Assembly (NCBI GenBank): GCA_937139605.1
Contig: CAKZQG010000006.1
Location: 62,001 to 126,000, forward strand
Origin: an uncultured bacterium
GTDB lineage: Bacteria > DRYD01
Direction of reading: 5' to 3'
DNA length: 64,000 bases
Part shown: piece after piece, positions 63,414 through 64,000 of the stretch
Layout of the letters: every line of letters starts with the position of its first letter
How positions within the stretch are numbered: the first letter of the stretch is position 1
The notes under the pieces: generated by a model
What the model was told of the DNA's origin: nothing
Database searches by the model: none
The model's input: only the letters and a program-made list of their open reading frames with translations
Made by a program: the position numbers and the translations under genes

Positions 63414-64000
63414 ATGAGTAAAAAAGATAATGATAATAAAGATAAAAAGAAGGATAATATTTTAGATTTAATATGGGACTTAGATTTAGATTTAGAAGAA
63501 GACGAAAATAATGAAAATCAAAAAATTACTTCCTTAAAAGATTTAAAATCTCCTAAAAGCCTTGAAACTTTACAAAACTTAGATGCTTTACAAAGCATAA
63601 GTAATACAAAAAGTATAGATAATTTACAAAAAAATAAATCAAAATTAATTTCTAAATCAAAAACTAAAGATATTAATAAAAAAGAAAAAAAAGAAAAAAA
63701 TAAAAAAAACCAAAAAGAATTACTAAAATCTAAAAACAATGTATCTAAAAATAAAGAAAATATATCATTTACTAAAAAAAATAAACTAACTCAAGAAGAT
63801 ACAAATTTATTAGAAAAATTAATAACTAATATAACTTCATTTATAAATGAAGAAGATCAAAAAACGATAAAAGAAATAAAAGAATATTTTTATAATAATT
63901 TAAATAAAAAAAAATTTAGAAAACTATTTGAAACTAATATCAATGATGAAATCTTTGAGAACAATATTGTTTTTTTAATTAATGGCTTTGGGTATTATTA
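63414..64000 (+). CDS. Lysine-rich protein, cut by right edge
   Basis: The frame from ATG 63414 is open to the end of the window (195 complete codons). The N-terminal 125 residues are low-complexity: an acidic Asp/Leu segment (DLIWDLDLDLEEDENNEN), then long Lys/Asn/Ser runs with repeats of LxxLK/Q-like pattern (SLKDLKSPKSLETLQNLDA in part). From about 125 the sequence is more helical and ordered (TNLLEKLITNITSFINEED, KEIKEYFYNNLNKKKFRKLF). No family is recognised. No Shine-Dalgarno. It starts 33 bp after the previous gene. Confidence 0.55.
   Translation, partial: MSKKDNDNKDKKKDNILDLIWDLDLDLEEDENNENQKITSLKDLKSPKSLETLQNLDALQSISNTKSIDNLQKNKSKLISKSKTKDINKKEKKEKNKKNQKELLKSKNNVSKNKENISFTKKNKLTQEDTNLLEKLITNITSFINEEDQKTIKEIKEYFYNNLNKKKFRKLFETNINDEIFENNIVFLINGFGYY

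Overview
The window is very AT-rich DNA (roughly three quarters A+T by eye), almost entirely coding, with short gaps and many 4 to 25 bp gene overlaps. It comes from a bacterium with an outer membrane: it has a split heptose (LPS core) pathway, an MlaD-type MCE protein with a predicted outer-membrane barrel tail, MurE with the meso-diaminopimelate signature DNPR, and MinCDE. It is probably a thermophile, because it carries branched-polyamine synthase BpsA, whose products are typical of thermophiles. TCA (aconitase), haem (ferrochelatase) and glycine-cleavage/lipoate genes suggest a respiring metabolism. I cannot place it in a named phylum from sequence alone.

Layout. 1-18.3 kb, minus strand: aconitase (cut by the left edge), a glycosyltransferase, a KhtT-like RCK_C protein, a broken sodium:solute symporter, a ClpB-like ATPase with an unusual N-terminus, a 0.6 kb gap, rho, an ABC-2-like membrane protein, a cupin, tRNA-Phe, murE, rph, clpC, nusA and a half-length rimP. 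18.4-23 kb: a small membrane protein (+), then a DUF4127 protein and an S9 peptidase (-). 23-27.8 kb, plus strand: universal stress protein, glycosyltransferase, type II topoisomerase A subunit, adenylate kinase. 27.9-51.3 kb, minus strand, a long co-directional block: DUF58/vWA-type protein, Lon-N-like protein, minC-minD-minE, a second DUF58 gene with a frameshift, a rhodanese-like protein, rfaE1-rfaE2, a PilZ-like protein, a KaiC-like ATPase, tRNA-Thr, pilT, rpmB, rplU, tRNA-His, fabF, recA, valS, clpX, an HD-GYP protein, hpf, lepB, a WecG/TagA glycosyltransferase and the MCE-barrel protein. 51.5-64 kb, plus strand: bpsA, a lipoate/octanoate transferase, NAD kinase, a beta-propeller-like protein, gcvPB, a secreted Tyr/Ser-rich protein, hemH, a DUF4412-like protein, a FolD homologue, a GNAT, rpiB, a WecA/MraY-type transferase, a membrane-anchored unknown and a lysine-rich protein cut by the right edge.

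The genes are mostly housekeeping: proteolysis (ClpC, ClpX, ClpB-like), transcription termination, envelope synthesis, division-site placement and c-di-GMP turnover. I saw no rRNA, CRISPR array, insertion sequence or prophage. The points that deserve a second look are a compact interleaved inverted repeat (predicted H-type pseudoknot) in the recA leader, the MCE-to-barrel fusion, two tRNAs placed 12-17 nt before start codons that lack a Shine-Dalgarno sequence, two frame-disrupted genes with visible causes (a 13 bp tandem duplication and a T9 run), an N-domain-only RimP, and several enzymes with altered signature residues (S9 peptidase, FolD, NAD kinase).
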